The notes below the pieces were generated by a model, which was given only the letters and a program-made list of their open reading frames with translations, ran no database searches and was not told the origin of the DNA. Shown piece by piece: positions 1-8,812 of a stretch of 53,819 bases of DNA (positions are counted from its first letter, which is position 1; every line of letters begins with the position of its first letter). The DNA is from Rhodobacter ferrooxidans (GTDB lineage: Bacteria; Pseudomonadota; Alphaproteobacteria; Rhodobacterales; Rhodobacteraceae), in assembly GCF_000176015.1 (NCBI RefSeq), contig NZ_ACYY01000024.1, positions 1 through 53,819 on the forward strand, read 5' to 3'. The translations under genes were made by a program, and so were the position numbers.

Positions 1-257
1 ACCGGCAGTCCGGGGCACTGACGACCCTCTACAACGCGCGTTGCCTGCTTCGCCCGCCCCGAAAACATCAATATTGCATACGTCATTTGATTTGCGTAGC
101 TTTTCATAGTTAATTTGGGCATGATAGCCTGCGAGAGAATCGAAAAAATTCAATCAATAAAAGGCGTTGCGCGATTGCGCAGCAGTGGCAGGTTTTTCCA
201 AGGCATGGACGATTTTCCCTTCGGGTAGCCCAAAATGCTGCACAAGGAATTTTTGCC
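1..257 (+). promoter_or_regulatory. AT-rich leader upstream of the UDP-glucuronate decarboxylase gene
   Basis: No gene is evident here. The stretch is clearly more AT-rich than the rest of the window, as expected for a promoter region. A TTGATT at about 88-93 is followed after 17 bases by TTAATT, a weak sigma-70-like pair. A small dyad TGCGC-gatt-GCGCA lies at 168-181. An AAGGA at about 244-248 is the likely ribosome binding site for the ATG at 258. The assignment is inference only; neither the promoter nor the dyad is strong. Confidence 0.3.
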
Positions 258-1229
258 ATGAATAGAATTCTTGTTACCGGAGGGGCTGGATTCGTCGGCT
301 CTTTCCTCTGCGATGCTCTGATCTCGCGTGGCGCGTCTGTGGTTTGTCTCGATAATTTCCACACGGGCTGCCACGAAAATATCGCCCATTTGCTGGGGCA
401 TCCACGTTTTCGTCTTGTCAGCGGCGACGTGGAACGCCCGCTGGATTGGCTTGGGCAGATCGACTGCATTTACCACCTCGCCTGCCCGGCCAGCCCGCGC
501 CATTATCAAGCGGATCCCGTACGCACGATGCGGACCTGCGTTCTGGGGGCCATCAATGCACTGGACCTGGCACGGCGCCACGGCGCGCGTATCCTGCTGG
601 CATCGACCAGCGAAATCTATGGCAATCCGCTTTGCCATCCGCAACGCGAGGACTATCTGGGCAACGTCAACTGCTTTGGCCCGCGTGCCTGCTATGACGA
701 GGGCAAACGCGCAGCCGAAACGCTGTTTCACGACTATCACCGGATGTATGGCGTCGATATCCGTGTGGCGCGAATCTTCAACACCTATGGGCCGCGCATG
801 GCCGAGGACGATGGTCGGGTGGTGTCCAATTTCATCGTGCAAGCCCTGCGGGGACAGCCGATAACGATCTACGGCGACGGCCTGCAGACCCGCTGTTTCT
901 GCTTTGCCACCGATCTTGCCGAAGGACTTGTGCGCCTGATGATGCATCCGGGCGAACTGCCGCAGCCGGTGAACCTTGGCAATCCGGCAGAATTCACCAT
1001 GCGCGAACTGGCGCAGAAGATCATCCGCATTGTCGGGCGGGATGCCATCATCGACTTTCACGACCTGCCGCAGGATGACCCGACCCGGCGGCGACCGGAC
1101 ATCACGCTGGCACAGGAAACTCTGGGCTGGCAGCCGCAGGTGGCACTTGAGGACGGGTTGACGCGAACGGCCGCGTATTTTTCTGCCGCCCTGGCCGCGC
1201 AGGAACTCCACTTGCCGATTGCCGTATGA
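258..1229 (+). CDS. UDP-glucuronate decarboxylase (UDP-xylose synthase) of the extended SDR family
   Basis: The 323-residue protein is a cytoplasmic NAD-dependent sugar-nucleotide enzyme. A Rossmann GGAGFVG motif lies at residues 8-14. The active-site segment [11 protein letters not shown] carries Tyr146 and Lys150, with Ser/Thr116-118 in ASTSEIYG. The CYDEGKR context is typical of UDP-glucuronate decarboxylases, which oxidise, decarboxylate and reduce UDP-glucuronate to UDP-xylose. The length is normal for bacterial UXS. It sits at the edge of an exopolysaccharide locus and probably supplies a pentose donor. It is transcribed away from the rest and convergent with the acyltransferase genes. 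Another UDP- or dTDP-sugar epimerase/dehydratase role is possible but less likely given the motif. Confidence 0.85.
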   Translation: MNRILVTGGAGFVGSFLCDALISRGASVVCLDNFHTGCHENIAHLLGHPRFRLVSGDVERPLDWLGQIDCIYHLACPASPRHYQADPVRTMRTCVLGAINALDLARRHGARILLASTSEIYGNPLCHPQREDYLGNVNCFGPRACYDEGKRAAETLFHDYHRMYGVDIRVARIFNTYGPRMAEDDGRVVSNFIVQALRGQPITIYGDGLQTRCFCFATDLAEGLVRLMMHPGELPQPVNLGNPAEFTMRELAQKIIRIVGRDAIIDFHDLPQDDPTRRRPDITLAQETLGWQPQVALEDGLTRTAAYFSAALAAQELHLPIAV

Positions 1230-1491
1230 GGCGCGTCAAGCGAATGTCGTTCCTGGCTCTATCGCCCGGCAGGCGAAAACAGCCCTAAGCCGGAACTTGC
1301 AAGTCGTGCGACGGAAAAACGAACTCAGGCCGCGCGGTGCATCCGGGCGGCCGCCCGCATCCTCACCATGATCGCAAACGCGGCTGCCGAACCGCGTGCT
1401 TGCTGCGTGGTCGGTCATCGCTTTGCCCTGGAAGTGATGCCCGACCCGACGGGTGACAGTGCAAGGCCGGCAGGTGCAAGCCGCGATGCTC
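1230..1491. other. Convergent intergenic region without a gene
   Basis: This separates the nucleotide-sugar gene from the convergent acyltransferase operon. It holds a small hairpin (TCGCC-cggca-GGCGA, about 1260-1274) and a loopless 14-bp palindrome at 1344-1357 built around a GCGGCCGC core. Neither has a T-tract, so termination is only suggested by position. I see no convincing coding frame. Confidence 0.4.
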
Positions 1492-2541
1492 TCACGTCGC
1501 TTTCCCCGCCCGACTTGCCGCCCTGATCCACTGCAGCATTTGCCGCGAATGGCGCAGAAAAGTCGGGCGCATCCCATCGCTCCAGATCACCAGATCGCGG
1601 CGGGCACAGGCGTCGGTGCTGAATATCCGGTAAGAGTCCTTGTCGGAATACCAGTCGATGCGTGCAAGGTCCGGATCGCCCAGCGCGTATTGCAGCACCC
1701 GATGCAGCAACAGGATGGCTGGCGAGAATTTGTGGAACCGCTGGTCATACAGGCATTTCAGCGCGACCAATGTCCCGCCACCGCGGCGCAGGATCACCCC
1801 GGCAATAACCTCTTCCTGCAAGCGCAACAGCCAGATTTCCACACCGGGCAGTTGCGCCAGCCCGTGATAAAACTGTTCCAGCGCACCGCCATCTGCCAGA
1901 ACTTCGCCCGCCCTCGCCTTCCAGCTGCGTTGTTCGGCCGCAAGATAGGCGCGCATTGCCTCTGGCAGTTGCCCTTCTGTCGCGCGCACGAAGCTGACTT
2001 CGCCTTCCCGTTGCAGGGCCCGCAACTGCCGGTCCTTGCGCCGCCGGGTCTCGCCCCGCAGCGGATAGGTCCGCGTTCCGGCACGAATGGCCGCAAGATC
2101 GGTTTCCAGATTGGCAAAGACGTGTTCGGTGACTGGCCGCAAGCCAAGCGCAAGCGCTGCCTGTTCCAGTGCTGCCGCCACAGATTCGGGAAGGCCTTGC
2201 AGATGCAGGAAATCCCACCCCGCCATGCGCTTGAGCGCTTTCAGGATGTCCTGCGCGGCACGGTCGGTTGCGGTCGGATCAAGAGCAGCGGGCGTGTATT
2301 GCGATTGCCCGTTGGTCATGCCGCGCAGCACTTGTGCACCGGCCATCGGCCCACGCATTTCGCGGCACAGCGGCAGGAATGTGCCCCTTGAAACCAGTGC
2401 GACAGGTTCGGCCGCACAGAACGCCGCCGCCCACAGGCCCAGCCAGCGTGCATCGCTGACCGGGCCGTTCAGGGCCGCGGGCAGCGGCTGCGCAAGCGCC
2501 GTATTCAAGGAAAGAACCGAGACGGGCGAACTTTGGATCAC
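1492..2541 (-). CDS. FemAB/BioF2-type GNAT acyltransferase, fourth of a tandem set
   Basis: This 349-residue soluble protein looks like the Acetyltransf_6 (BioF2-like) GNAT group, which transfers acyl or aminoacyl groups to amino sugars or peptides. The family core is near residues 180-330: a basic KDRQLRALQREGE segment, a K-F-S-P-A-I-L-L-L helix, and a strand ending IDWYSDKDSY, equivalent to the G-x-x-x-(L/V)-D-(F/Y)-N strand of its neighbours. The first ~150 residues are a more divergent N-terminal GNAT-like half. The ATG overlaps the stop of the preceding gene (ATGA), so translation is coupled. The substrate is unknown; context suggests acylation of an exopolysaccharide precursor. It is the most divergent of the four in this operon. 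Confidence 0.72.
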   Translation of the reverse strand: MIQSSPVSVLSLNTALAQPLPAALNGPVSDARWLGLWAAAFCAAEPVALVSRGTFLPLCREMRGPMAGAQVLRGMTNGQSQYTPAALDPTATDRAAQDILKALKRMAGWDFLHLQGLPESVAAALEQAALALGLRPVTEHVFANLETDLAAIRAGTRTYPLRGETRRRKDRQLRALQREGEVSFVRATEGQLPEAMRAYLAAEQRSWKARAGEVLADGGALEQFYHGLAQLPGVEIWLLRLQEEVIAGVILRRGGGTLVALKCLYDQRFHKFSPAILLLHRVLQYALGDPDLARIDWYSDKDSYRIFSTDACARRDLVIWSDGMRPTFLRHSRQMLQWIRAASRAGKAT

Positions 2542-3731
2542 CTGCCCCCCATGGCCCGGGCCAGCAGCGAAAGCCCGCGCCCCCTGAGGTTTGGGGCGAA
2601 CAGGGTCAGGTCTTGCACCATGTCGCAGCCGTTCGCATAGGCGGCCAACCAGCTGGAGTTGGCATTATAGTCAAGCCGGGTCAGACCCGCGGCATGGGCG
2701 TGATTGATCAACCCATGCAACACCAGATGACCAAGGCTTTCCCGCCCGGCGTCGGTATCCTGAACCAGGACAAAGGTTGTCAGCGATTGCGCCGTGGCGA
2801 ATGCCAGACACGCCGCCCGCATCGCCCCATCACTTCCGCTGGCGATTGCAAGCACCGGACGCAGCCCCGTTGCCACAGCCAGACTTTCTGCCATTGCGCG
2901 CTGTGGTCCGTCATAAGGCACCACGACAGCTTGCCCGATCGCCCGGTCGCTGGCCGGGCTTGCTTTCCAGCTCCGCCCTGCCAGGTCTGCAAAAGCCGGC
3001 AGGGCGGCACGCGCGGGCGCATCCATCACCAGGCTGACCGTGATTCCGGCCTCGGCGGCAAATCGTTCGGCGCGGCGCATGTTCTGGCGGAATTTCTTGT
3101 TCTGCGATCCGATCAATGCGTCAGCCGCGATCACCGGCTGCAGGGCCTGTATCGGTCGATCAAGCCGGGTGAAACGCGCGTCCAGACCGGCGGCCCGCGC
3201 CCCGGCCTGCAAGGCGTCAACGGCCGCCTCAGCCACCGGAAAGACCGCCAGATCCCAACCAGGATGCGACTGTAATGCAGCAGGGATTGCCGCCCAGACC
3301 CGTGCCTCTGCCCCCGAAACAGCCAGCATCCGCGACGCCAGAAGGCTGGCCTCCAGCCCCAGAAGCGGGCTGATCTGCCGCAGCCGCAGCGGTCGCAACC
3401 CGGGCGTCGCCAGCAATCGCAGGTCGCCCGCCAGATAATCGTGCCGCACCTCCAGCCGCCTGCCGCGAGCCACGCGGGTGACCATCATAGGCACAATTCC
3501 CACCAGTTTGCCGCTGTCGCGCATCACCAGCACCTCGCAAGCGGCGCGCCCGGCAAAGACCGCGGCATAGGCCGTTGCAAAGGCCGGTCCGGCAAAGAAC
3601 CCGCCGCGCGGGTCCTGGTCTGCCAAGGCCTGCCAGTCTTCAAGGATGGCCGGCCATCCAGCATGCCCGATCCATTCGGTCTGCAACGGACCAAACACCG
3701 TGTCAGTTTCGGGGTTTGGGGCCGGGTTCAT
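2538..3731 (-). CDS. FemAB/BioF2-type GNAT acyltransferase, third of a tandem set
   Basis: This is a 397-residue protein of the BioF2-like GNAT family. The typical K-x-R-x-N-x-R-R-A-E-R segment (FRQNMRRAERFA) comes before the second GNAT half. That half has R-S-W-K-A, a SLGHLVLHGLINHAHAAGL helix and the strand RLDYNANSSWLA. The start MNPAPN was chosen because its ATG overlaps the upstream stop by four bases and the reading frame beyond it lies over the neighbouring gene. It is presumably cytoplasmic and acts on a nucleotide- or lipid-linked amino sugar; this is inference from location in the polysaccharide operon. No catalytic residue assignment can be made by eye. Confidence 0.75.
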   Translation of the reverse strand: MNPAPNPETDTVFGPLQTEWIGHAGWPAILEDWQALADQDPRGGFFAGPAFATAYAAVFAGRAACEVLVMRDSGKLVGIVPMMVTRVARGRRLEVRHDYLAGDLRLLATPGLRPLRLRQISPLLGLEASLLASRMLAVSGAEARVWAAIPAALQSHPGWDLAVFPVAEAAVDALQAGARAAGLDARFTRLDRPIQALQPVIAADALIGSQNKKFRQNMRRAERFAAEAGITVSLVMDAPARAALPAFADLAGRSWKASPASDRAIGQAVVVPYDGPQRAMAESLAVATGLRPVLAIASGSDGAMRAACLAFATAQSLTTFVLVQDTDAGRESLGHLVLHGLINHAHAAGLTRLDYNANSSWLAAYANGCDMVQDLTLFAPNLRGRGLSLLARAMGGR

Positions 3732-4879
3732 GGCGCACTCGCCGCTGACAGCCCGATTCCCGGATCGCGCGCACACGCCAGCCGATGCAACATTCTGCCC
3801 GATATGCCGGTCGGAAACAGCAGCAGGTCGAACCAGGCCTCGGTCACATCGGAATAAGCGCGGTAAAGCGGGTCGGTGGCATTGAAATCCAGCCGTTCAA
3901 CGCCTTTCGCCTCGGCCCAAAGGAAGGACTCGCGCATCAGCAGCAGCCCCGGCGACAGGGGGCGTGCGGCTTCGATATGAAATGTGATCAGTCCTAAAAT
4001 CTCGTTGCCGCGTTTTAGCCACAGCGTTGCTGCCAGCAAGCCTGCGGCATTTTCGGCGGCAATCAGAACGCCTGAATATCCGGGTAGCTGGATGGCGCTG
4101 CGTAAAAATGCCTCCTGACGCGCCGAGTAGGGCACTTGCACCGGCGCATCCGATGGGCGCAGCGCCTTGGTGGAACGGTCTGCCAACCAGCGCAGCAACG
4201 GCAGGGCGGCCACGGCTGCATCGCCTTCGTGGACAGTCAGGCGCAGGTCGGCCTCTGCTGCCCGCCGCAAAGCGCGGCGTTCGTTCTTGCGTTCGTTGTG
4301 GCTGCAAGCCGACCGCAGGCGCTCCCAGTTGGCCTGCGCGCCGATACAGGCATGGAACGTCCGCCCGGTGGGCCGCAGGATCATCGGCATACCCCGATCA
4401 CCCGCCGCCGCGCGCCACCGTGCGGTTTCGGATCGGGGCACCGGCAGGGCCAGATAATCCCAGCCGCCGTTCTGGGCCAAAGCTTCGGCCAGACCGGCAA
4501 TGGCCCGCTGCGGATCAGCGCCGGCCGCCATTTGCAGGTTGCCGCGCAGATTGCCCGCCTCCAGCGACATCGGGCAGGAAAGCTGGCGCAAGGGGATCAG
4601 GCGACGCTCGGGGTTGGCAACCAGCGGCAAATCCGCCGGGCAGAACTGAAACCGGGTGCCAAGCGCCAGCCTGCGCCGCGCCAGATCTGACACCAGATCA
4701 AGCCGTGCCGCATCGGGCCCCTGCGTCTCGATCACCCGGCGGCGCAGCCCTTTGCCAAAAAAGCCATGCCACAGGTCCAGAAAGACCGGGCTGCCTTGCA
4801 GCGGCGTGCGAGGCCACCCCAGCGGTTGCGGCAAGCTGCCCATCGGCCGCAGATGGGCGGGCATGGGTTCAGGTGTCAT
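3728..4879 (-). CDS. FemAB/BioF2-type GNAT acyltransferase, second of a tandem set
   Basis: This is a 383-residue BioF2-like GNAT protein. Recognisable parts are an ERKNERRALRRAAEADL basic segment, DRSTKALRPSDAPV, the PLSPGLLLMRESFLWAEAKGV helix and the strand RLDFNATDPLYRAYSDVTEAWFDL. These match the order in the paralogues on either side. The start MTPEPMP has ATGA overlap with the upstream gene's stop. The product is predicted soluble. The donor (acyl-CoA or aminoacyl-tRNA) and acceptor cannot be told from sequence; proximity to an aminotransferase and a PIG-L deacetylase favours an amino-sugar acceptor. Confidence 0.75.
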   Translation of the reverse strand: MTPEPMPAHLRPMGSLPQPLGWPRTPLQGSPVFLDLWHGFFGKGLRRRVIETQGPDAARLDLVSDLARRRLALGTRFQFCPADLPLVANPERRLIPLRQLSCPMSLEAGNLRGNLQMAAGADPQRAIAGLAEALAQNGGWDYLALPVPRSETARWRAAAGDRGMPMILRPTGRTFHACIGAQANWERLRSACSHNERKNERRALRRAAEADLRLTVHEGDAAVAALPLLRWLADRSTKALRPSDAPVQVPYSARQEAFLRSAIQLPGYSGVLIAAENAAGLLAATLWLKRGNEILGLITFHIEAARPLSPGLLLMRESFLWAEAKGVERLDFNATDPLYRAYSDVTEAWFDLLLFPTGISGRMLHRLACARDPGIGLSAASAP

Positions 4880-5973
4880 TCTGCCTTCCCCGCAGCGCCC
4901 TGCCGCAGGCGCGCAACCCCGGCCCGCGCAAGACGTATCGCCTGACCAGCCAGACCAGGGCGGTAAAGCCGCCAGTTCTGATGCGCCGTCGCACCCGTGG
5001 CCCACCGCGCGAAGAACGGCGTGTTGCCGTTGAAATCCACCCGCCGCAGCCCGCGTTGTGCCGCATCTTCCATCATGGCGGCAAACAGCACCACGCCAGG
5101 CGCGTGGTCAGCCAAAGCCGGGTCAAAGTGCATGGTGTGCACATAGGCGGTGTCGTGATCCTCCAGCATCCGCAAACAGGCCACGGGACGTGCGTCCAGT
5201 TCCAGCAACCAAAGCCGACCATTCTGCACCAGAGCCTGATGAAACGCCCAGTCCAGTGCCGTCAGACCGGCGGCCTCTGGATTCTCGCCTTGCCAGCTTC
5301 TGGCGGCAAGCGCCTTCCATTCCGGCAGGGCTGCCGTGATCTCATCGCCGTGCAGGACGCGGATTGCCGACCGCCCCAACAGCGCGAACTCGCGTTGCCG
5401 TTTGCGCAGTTGACGGCGGAACTGACCGGAACGGCTGGCAAGGTAGGCTTCTTGGCCGTCGGTCATATCCGCCCAAAGCAGCAGCCGTCCGGGTCGCGGC
5501 GGATCGCAGGGAATACCGCAGGCGGCGGCGGCCTCGGGCAGCAACGGCACCGCCATCTCGGGCAGATTGTCAAAGGCCAGCGTATCCCAGCCCCGCAGGT
5601 CGCGGCAGGCGCGCAACAGACAAGCCAGGCTTTGCCCTGCCGCATCTCCCGGCAGCAGCAGGTTGTTGCGCAGGCTGTGCGCATCGCGGGCAAAGCCCAG
5701 TTCCCGCACCGTCAGCCCGCCGATTGCCAACCGCCGCTGCCACAGCGGCCATATCGACGCCAGCGCCCCGCCTTGCCGCAGCACCAGGGACCGCACCGGC
5801 GTCGATGGCGCAAAAGCTTTCACATGGGCAGCCTGAACCAGCGGCCCGGCAAACACCGTGGCACCGGGGCGCCGAGGCAAAAGATCTGCCCAGACGCCCG
5901 CCGCCGGAAACTGCGGCTCCAGTCGCGCCACAAGCTCGGCCGTGCCTGACGTTTGGCTTTGGGCAAGAGTCAT
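4876..5973 (-). CDS. FemAB/BioF2-type GNAT acyltransferase, first of a tandem set
   Basis: This is a 365-residue BioF2-like GNAT protein. The second half shows the FRRQLRKRQREFALLGR basic helix, AARSWQGENPEAAGL, the HAPGVVLFAAMMEDAAQRGL helix and RVDFNGNTPFFARWATGA, the family strand with Asp-Phe-Asn. The start MTLAQSQ overlaps the stop of the sugar transferase by ATGA. A longer frame upstream reads through the sugar transferase gene and is not used. It is the first of four consecutive related genes, so gene duplication with divergence is the simplest reading. The acyl donor and acceptor are unknown. Confidence 0.75.
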   Translation of the reverse strand: MTLAQSQTSGTAELVARLEPQFPAAGVWADLLPRRPGATVFAGPLVQAAHVKAFAPSTPVRSLVLRQGGALASIWPLWQRRLAIGGLTVRELGFARDAHSLRNNLLLPGDAAGQSLACLLRACRDLRGWDTLAFDNLPEMAVPLLPEAAAACGIPCDPPRPGRLLLWADMTDGQEAYLASRSGQFRRQLRKRQREFALLGRSAIRVLHGDEITAALPEWKALAARSWQGENPEAAGLTALDWAFHQALVQNGRLWLLELDARPVACLRMLEDHDTAYVHTMHFDPALADHAPGVVLFAAMMEDAAQRGLRRVDFNGNTPFFARWATGATAHQNWRLYRPGLAGQAIRLARAGVARLRQGAAGKAE

Positions 5974-6668
5974 CGTGCCCCCGTGGCCCTGAGGCAGACC
6001 ACCACCGTCCGCAACAGGATCGCGACATCGCGGCCCAACGACCAGTTGCGGATGTAATCGAGGTCCAGTTGCACCCGTTGGCGAAGCTGGTGTGACGTGT
6101 CCACCGGCCCGCGCGAGCCATTGACCTGCGCCCAGCCGGTCACGCCCGGCGGAATCCGGTGACGATGGTGATAGTGCGGGTCCAGATGTTCGCACAGCAC
6201 ACCTTCCACCCTCATTCCGCAGGGGTGGGCCCGCGGGCCAATCAGCGCCATATCACCCCGTAAAACATTGACAAGCTGTGGTAATTCATCCAAGGAGCTT
6301 TTTCGCAAGATCATCCCGACCCGGGTAATCCGCGGATCGCGATGCGCCGTCTGCATCCCCCCCGACAGATCGCAACGATCGGTTCGCATCGTGCGGAACT
6401 TCAGCACCTTGAAGGGTCGGTTGTCACGACCGAAGCGTGGCTGGCAAAACAGCACGGGTCCAGGGCTTTCCAGCCGGATCAGCAAGGCGATGGCGAGAAG
6501 CGGCACCGACAACAGCGTCAGCAATGTCGCCGCCATGAGCCATTCGGATCCGCGCTTGACCTTCCAGCAGAAACTGGTGGTCGGGTCTGGCAAGACCAGT
6601 GGCGGCAAGGCCGGTTCGGCCTTTCCAGTCGTGTCTGCCAGTTGCAATGCCCTTACAGTGGTGGTCAT
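5970..6668 (-). CDS. Undecaprenyl-phosphate sugar-1-phosphate transferase (ExoY/WcaJ C-terminal type)
   Basis: This 232-residue membrane protein would start exopolysaccharide repeat synthesis by moving a sugar-1-phosphate from a nucleotide sugar to undecaprenyl phosphate. It shows one N-terminal membrane segment (about 38-62, LMAATLLTLLSVPLLAIALLI) and the conserved blocks SPGPVLFCQPRFGRDNRPF, KFRTM, SSLDELPQL and NVLRGDMALIGPR, then GVTGWAQVNGSRG and LDLDYIRNWSLG. Length fits short ExoY-type enzymes lacking the WcaJ N-terminal domain. The usual GPRP is GPRAHP here. A strong GGAGG ribosome site precedes the ATG at a 6-base spacing. It lies between the SDR-aminotransferase gene (53-base gap) and the four acyltransferases. 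Confidence 0.92.
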   Translation of the reverse strand: MTTTVRALQLADTTGKAEPALPPLVLPDPTTSFCWKVKRGSEWLMAATLLTLLSVPLLAIALLIRLESPGPVLFCQPRFGRDNRPFKVLKFRTMRTDRCDLSGGMQTAHRDPRITRVGMILRKSSLDELPQLVNVLRGDMALIGPRAHPCGMRVEGVLCEHLDPHYHHRHRIPPGVTGWAQVNGSRGPVDTSHQLRQRVQLDLDYIRNWSLGRDVAILLRTVVVCLRATGAR

Positions 6669-6721
6669 AAACGGCCTCCATGTGAATGCAGATTCAGAAA
6701 TCGGCAGGCGGCCCGGCGTTA

Positions 6722-8710
6722 CTATGAGCGCGCTGCGGCACCAAGAACGGTCAGAATCCGGTCCGTGACCTCTGGCTTGGCCACTGGAACCATCATGTAT
6801 TCGTTGTCGTGAAATGCATAACGGGCGAGATAGATACCTTCGGCTTCCAGACGGTCATAGACCGATCCGATCGCCGCCGGGCGCCGTGCCAGAATAAAAG
6901 GGGCTTGCGAAGGCAGAGGGGCAAGACCCATCTCCTGCAGTGCTTGGGTCACGCGGCGGCGCTGCGAAACAAAGGCCGCATGCACCTGCGCCGCGTGATC
7001 CCGGTCCGTCAGCGCCGCCACCGCCGCAGCTTCGGACATCGAGGAGATACCGAAGATATTCTCGGCACCCCGGATCAGTTCGGCCAGATCGGGTCGGGCA
7101 TAAGCAAACCCGACCCGCGCGCCAGCCAACGCGTAAAACTTTGAAAACGTGCGTAAACCGATGACAAGACGCTGGCCTTTGCGCACCTCGGCCAGCGTGT
7201 CGAACAGGTTGGGGGCATCGGCGTATTCGATATAGGCTTCGTCCACCACCACCGGCAGATGGGCCGGTATCAGGGCCAGAAATTCCTCCATCTCGGCCTG
7301 ACCCAGTGCAACGCCCTCGGGATTGGCGGGATGGATCAGATAGACCATCCGCGTCATCGGCGTTATTCGGGCCGCGATCTGCGCCAGATTGTGGTGCGAT
7401 CCGCTGCCGGCTGCCGCCACGTGGAACGGTGCCATCGACAGCCGCACCCCCGCGCGCTGCGCCACCAGGTTGAAGCCGAACCATCCCGGCGCATTAGAGA
7501 CGATCTCTTCGCCGGGCTTCACAAACAGCCGCACCAGCCGCGCCAACACCTCCCACGAGCCGGGGCCAAGCGCAAAGCCATCGGCGGGCAGATCAAAATG
7601 GCTTGAAATCGCCGCGAGCAGCCGGTCGTGCCGTTCTTCGGGATAATACGACAACGGCAGCCGGCGCATCTCGGCGGCCACGGCCTCGGCCACATGTGGC
7701 GACGGCCCCCAGGGGTTTTCCGCCCGGTCGTTGATCGAGAACTGCAGTGGATCGCGCGCGACTTCGCAGCCCTTGTGCAGGAAAGGCGGGTAGGCGATCG
7801 GCTTTTGCAACGCGGCGTGGCTGGCCAGCAGCGACTCTGCAAAAGGGGCGACGGCAAAGCGCCAACTGGCAATGGTGCGGCCCTGCACCTCGTCGGGCGG
7901 GGCGGTTGCGGCATGCAAAAACGCCGGCACCACAGTTTCCGGCGGCGGCAGCAGCGCGTTCGACGCCCAGTCATGCGCGGCCTTGCGTTCGGTCTGCACC
8001 GAGTTCAGCGCCACCGCCGTCGCCACGATCCGGTGCGCCGCGCCATCCGCAGCCATCGCCCGCGTCAAGGCCTCGACCGCAGATTTCGACGTTGTGTAGG
8101 CGGTGATACCGGCCATCGGCGCATCGGTGGCGATGGAACTGACATTGACGATCCGGGCGGCCCGCCCTTCGGCCACAGCCCGTGCCGCGACAGCATGGGC
8201 CATGCGGAAACTGCCGGTCAGATTGATGTCGAAGGTCTGGGCCACTTCTTCCACCGGGGCCTGCCAGAACGGCATTGCCCAAGGACCACCGACGCCGGCA
8301 TTGTTGATCAGGATATCGACGGGTCCAAAAGCGGCCACAGCGCCATCCAGCAGGCGCGCCACCTGCCCGGGGTTGGAAATATCGCCCGCCAAGGCGCAGG
8401 CACGACCGCCCTGACGCGCCACCTCGGTCAGCACGCCATTCAGGGTTTCGGCCTGCCGACCGATCAGGCAAACCTTCGCGCCGCGCTCGGCAAAGGCCAG
8501 GGCCAACACCCGGCCGACGCCCTGCCCGGCACCGGTGATCATCACCACGCGGTCCTGCAAGCCTGCTTCGCCCGCGACCGCAGGCAGCGACGCCATCAAA
8601 CGCTCGATCCCGTCAGGCTCGGCAAAATGAGCGCGCGTCCGACGCAAGGCAAGGGTCGCCTTCGCTGCAAATGTGCGCAGCCTACGGGTGAAAGGCAAAT
8701 CCATTCGCAT
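6722..8710 (-). CDS. Fusion of an SDR oxidoreductase and a HisC-like PLP aminotransferase
   Basis: A single 662-residue frame joins two enzymes. Residues ~50-290 form a short-chain dehydrogenase: TGAGQGVG (59-66), NNAG (136-139), Ser191-192 and Tyr205-x3-Lys209. Residues ~320-660 are a fold-I aminotransferase of the histidinol-phosphate type: Asp490 in VVVDEAYIEYAD, PLP lysine Lys524 in TFSKFYALAGARVGFAYA, and HPANPEG in place of the usual N-P-T-G motif. I chose the ATG at 8710 (GGGG about 9 bases upstream); ATG 8704 is the alternative. Both active sites look intact, so it may run oxidation/reduction and transamination on one substrate. The substrate is unknown; the locus suggests an amino-sugar or amino-alcohol decoration. 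It leads the operon with the sugar transferase and acyltransferases. Confidence 0.8.
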   Translation of the reverse strand: MRMDLPFTRRLRTFAAKATLALRRTRAHFAEPDGIERLMASLPAVAGEAGLQDRVVMITGAGQGVGRVLALAFAERGAKVCLIGRQAETLNGVLTEVARQGGRACALAGDISNPGQVARLLDGAVAAFGPVDILINNAGVGGPWAMPFWQAPVEEVAQTFDINLTGSFRMAHAVAARAVAEGRAARIVNVSSIATDAPMAGITAYTTSKSAVEALTRAMAADGAAHRIVATAVALNSVQTERKAAHDWASNALLPPPETVVPAFLHAATAPPDEVQGRTIASWRFAVAPFAESLLASHAALQKPIAYPPFLHKGCEVARDPLQFSINDRAENPWGPSPHVAEAVAAEMRRLPLSYYPEERHDRLLAAISSHFDLPADGFALGPGSWEVLARLVRLFVKPGEEIVSNAPGWFGFNLVAQRAGVRLSMAPFHVAAAGSGSHHNLAQIAARITPMTRMVYLIHPANPEGVALGQAEMEEFLALIPAHLPVVVDEAYIEYADAPNLFDTLAEVRKGQRLVIGLRTFSKFYALAGARVGFAYARPDLAELIRGAENIFGISSMSEAAAVAALTDRDHAAQVHAAFVSQRRRVTQALQEMGLAPLPSQAPFILARRPAAIGSVYDRLEAEGIYLARYAFHDNEYMMVPVAKPEVTDRILTVLGAAARS

Positions 8711-8774
8711 GACGGAGAAACCCCGCAAGGAGATGAAAGGTGGCTTCAGGACGAAAAGGGAACATCGCAAATAT

Positions 8775-8812
8775 TGGTTTATCTTTACCAAATGGCACCG
8801 ATTCGGTATAGT
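8775..8812 (+). promoter_or_regulatory. Likely sigma-70 promoter and overlapping dyad for the glycosyltransferase operon
   Basis: TTTACC at 8784-8789 and TATAGT at 8807-8812 are separated by exactly 17 bases, a good match to a housekeeping promoter. Transcription would start near 8819, leaving a leader of about 90 bases before the PIG-L gene. An interrupted dyad, TTGGT then 8 bases then ACCAA (about 8773-8791), overlaps the -35 element and could be an operator. The divergent SDR-aminotransferase gene starts only about 70 bases away, so one regulator could serve both. Confidence 0.45.

Noticed and set aside
1344-1357. 14-bp GC-only palindrome as a terminator
   Set aside because: It has no loop and no T-tract, so hairpin formation would use only part of it. 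It may be chance in GC-rich DNA.
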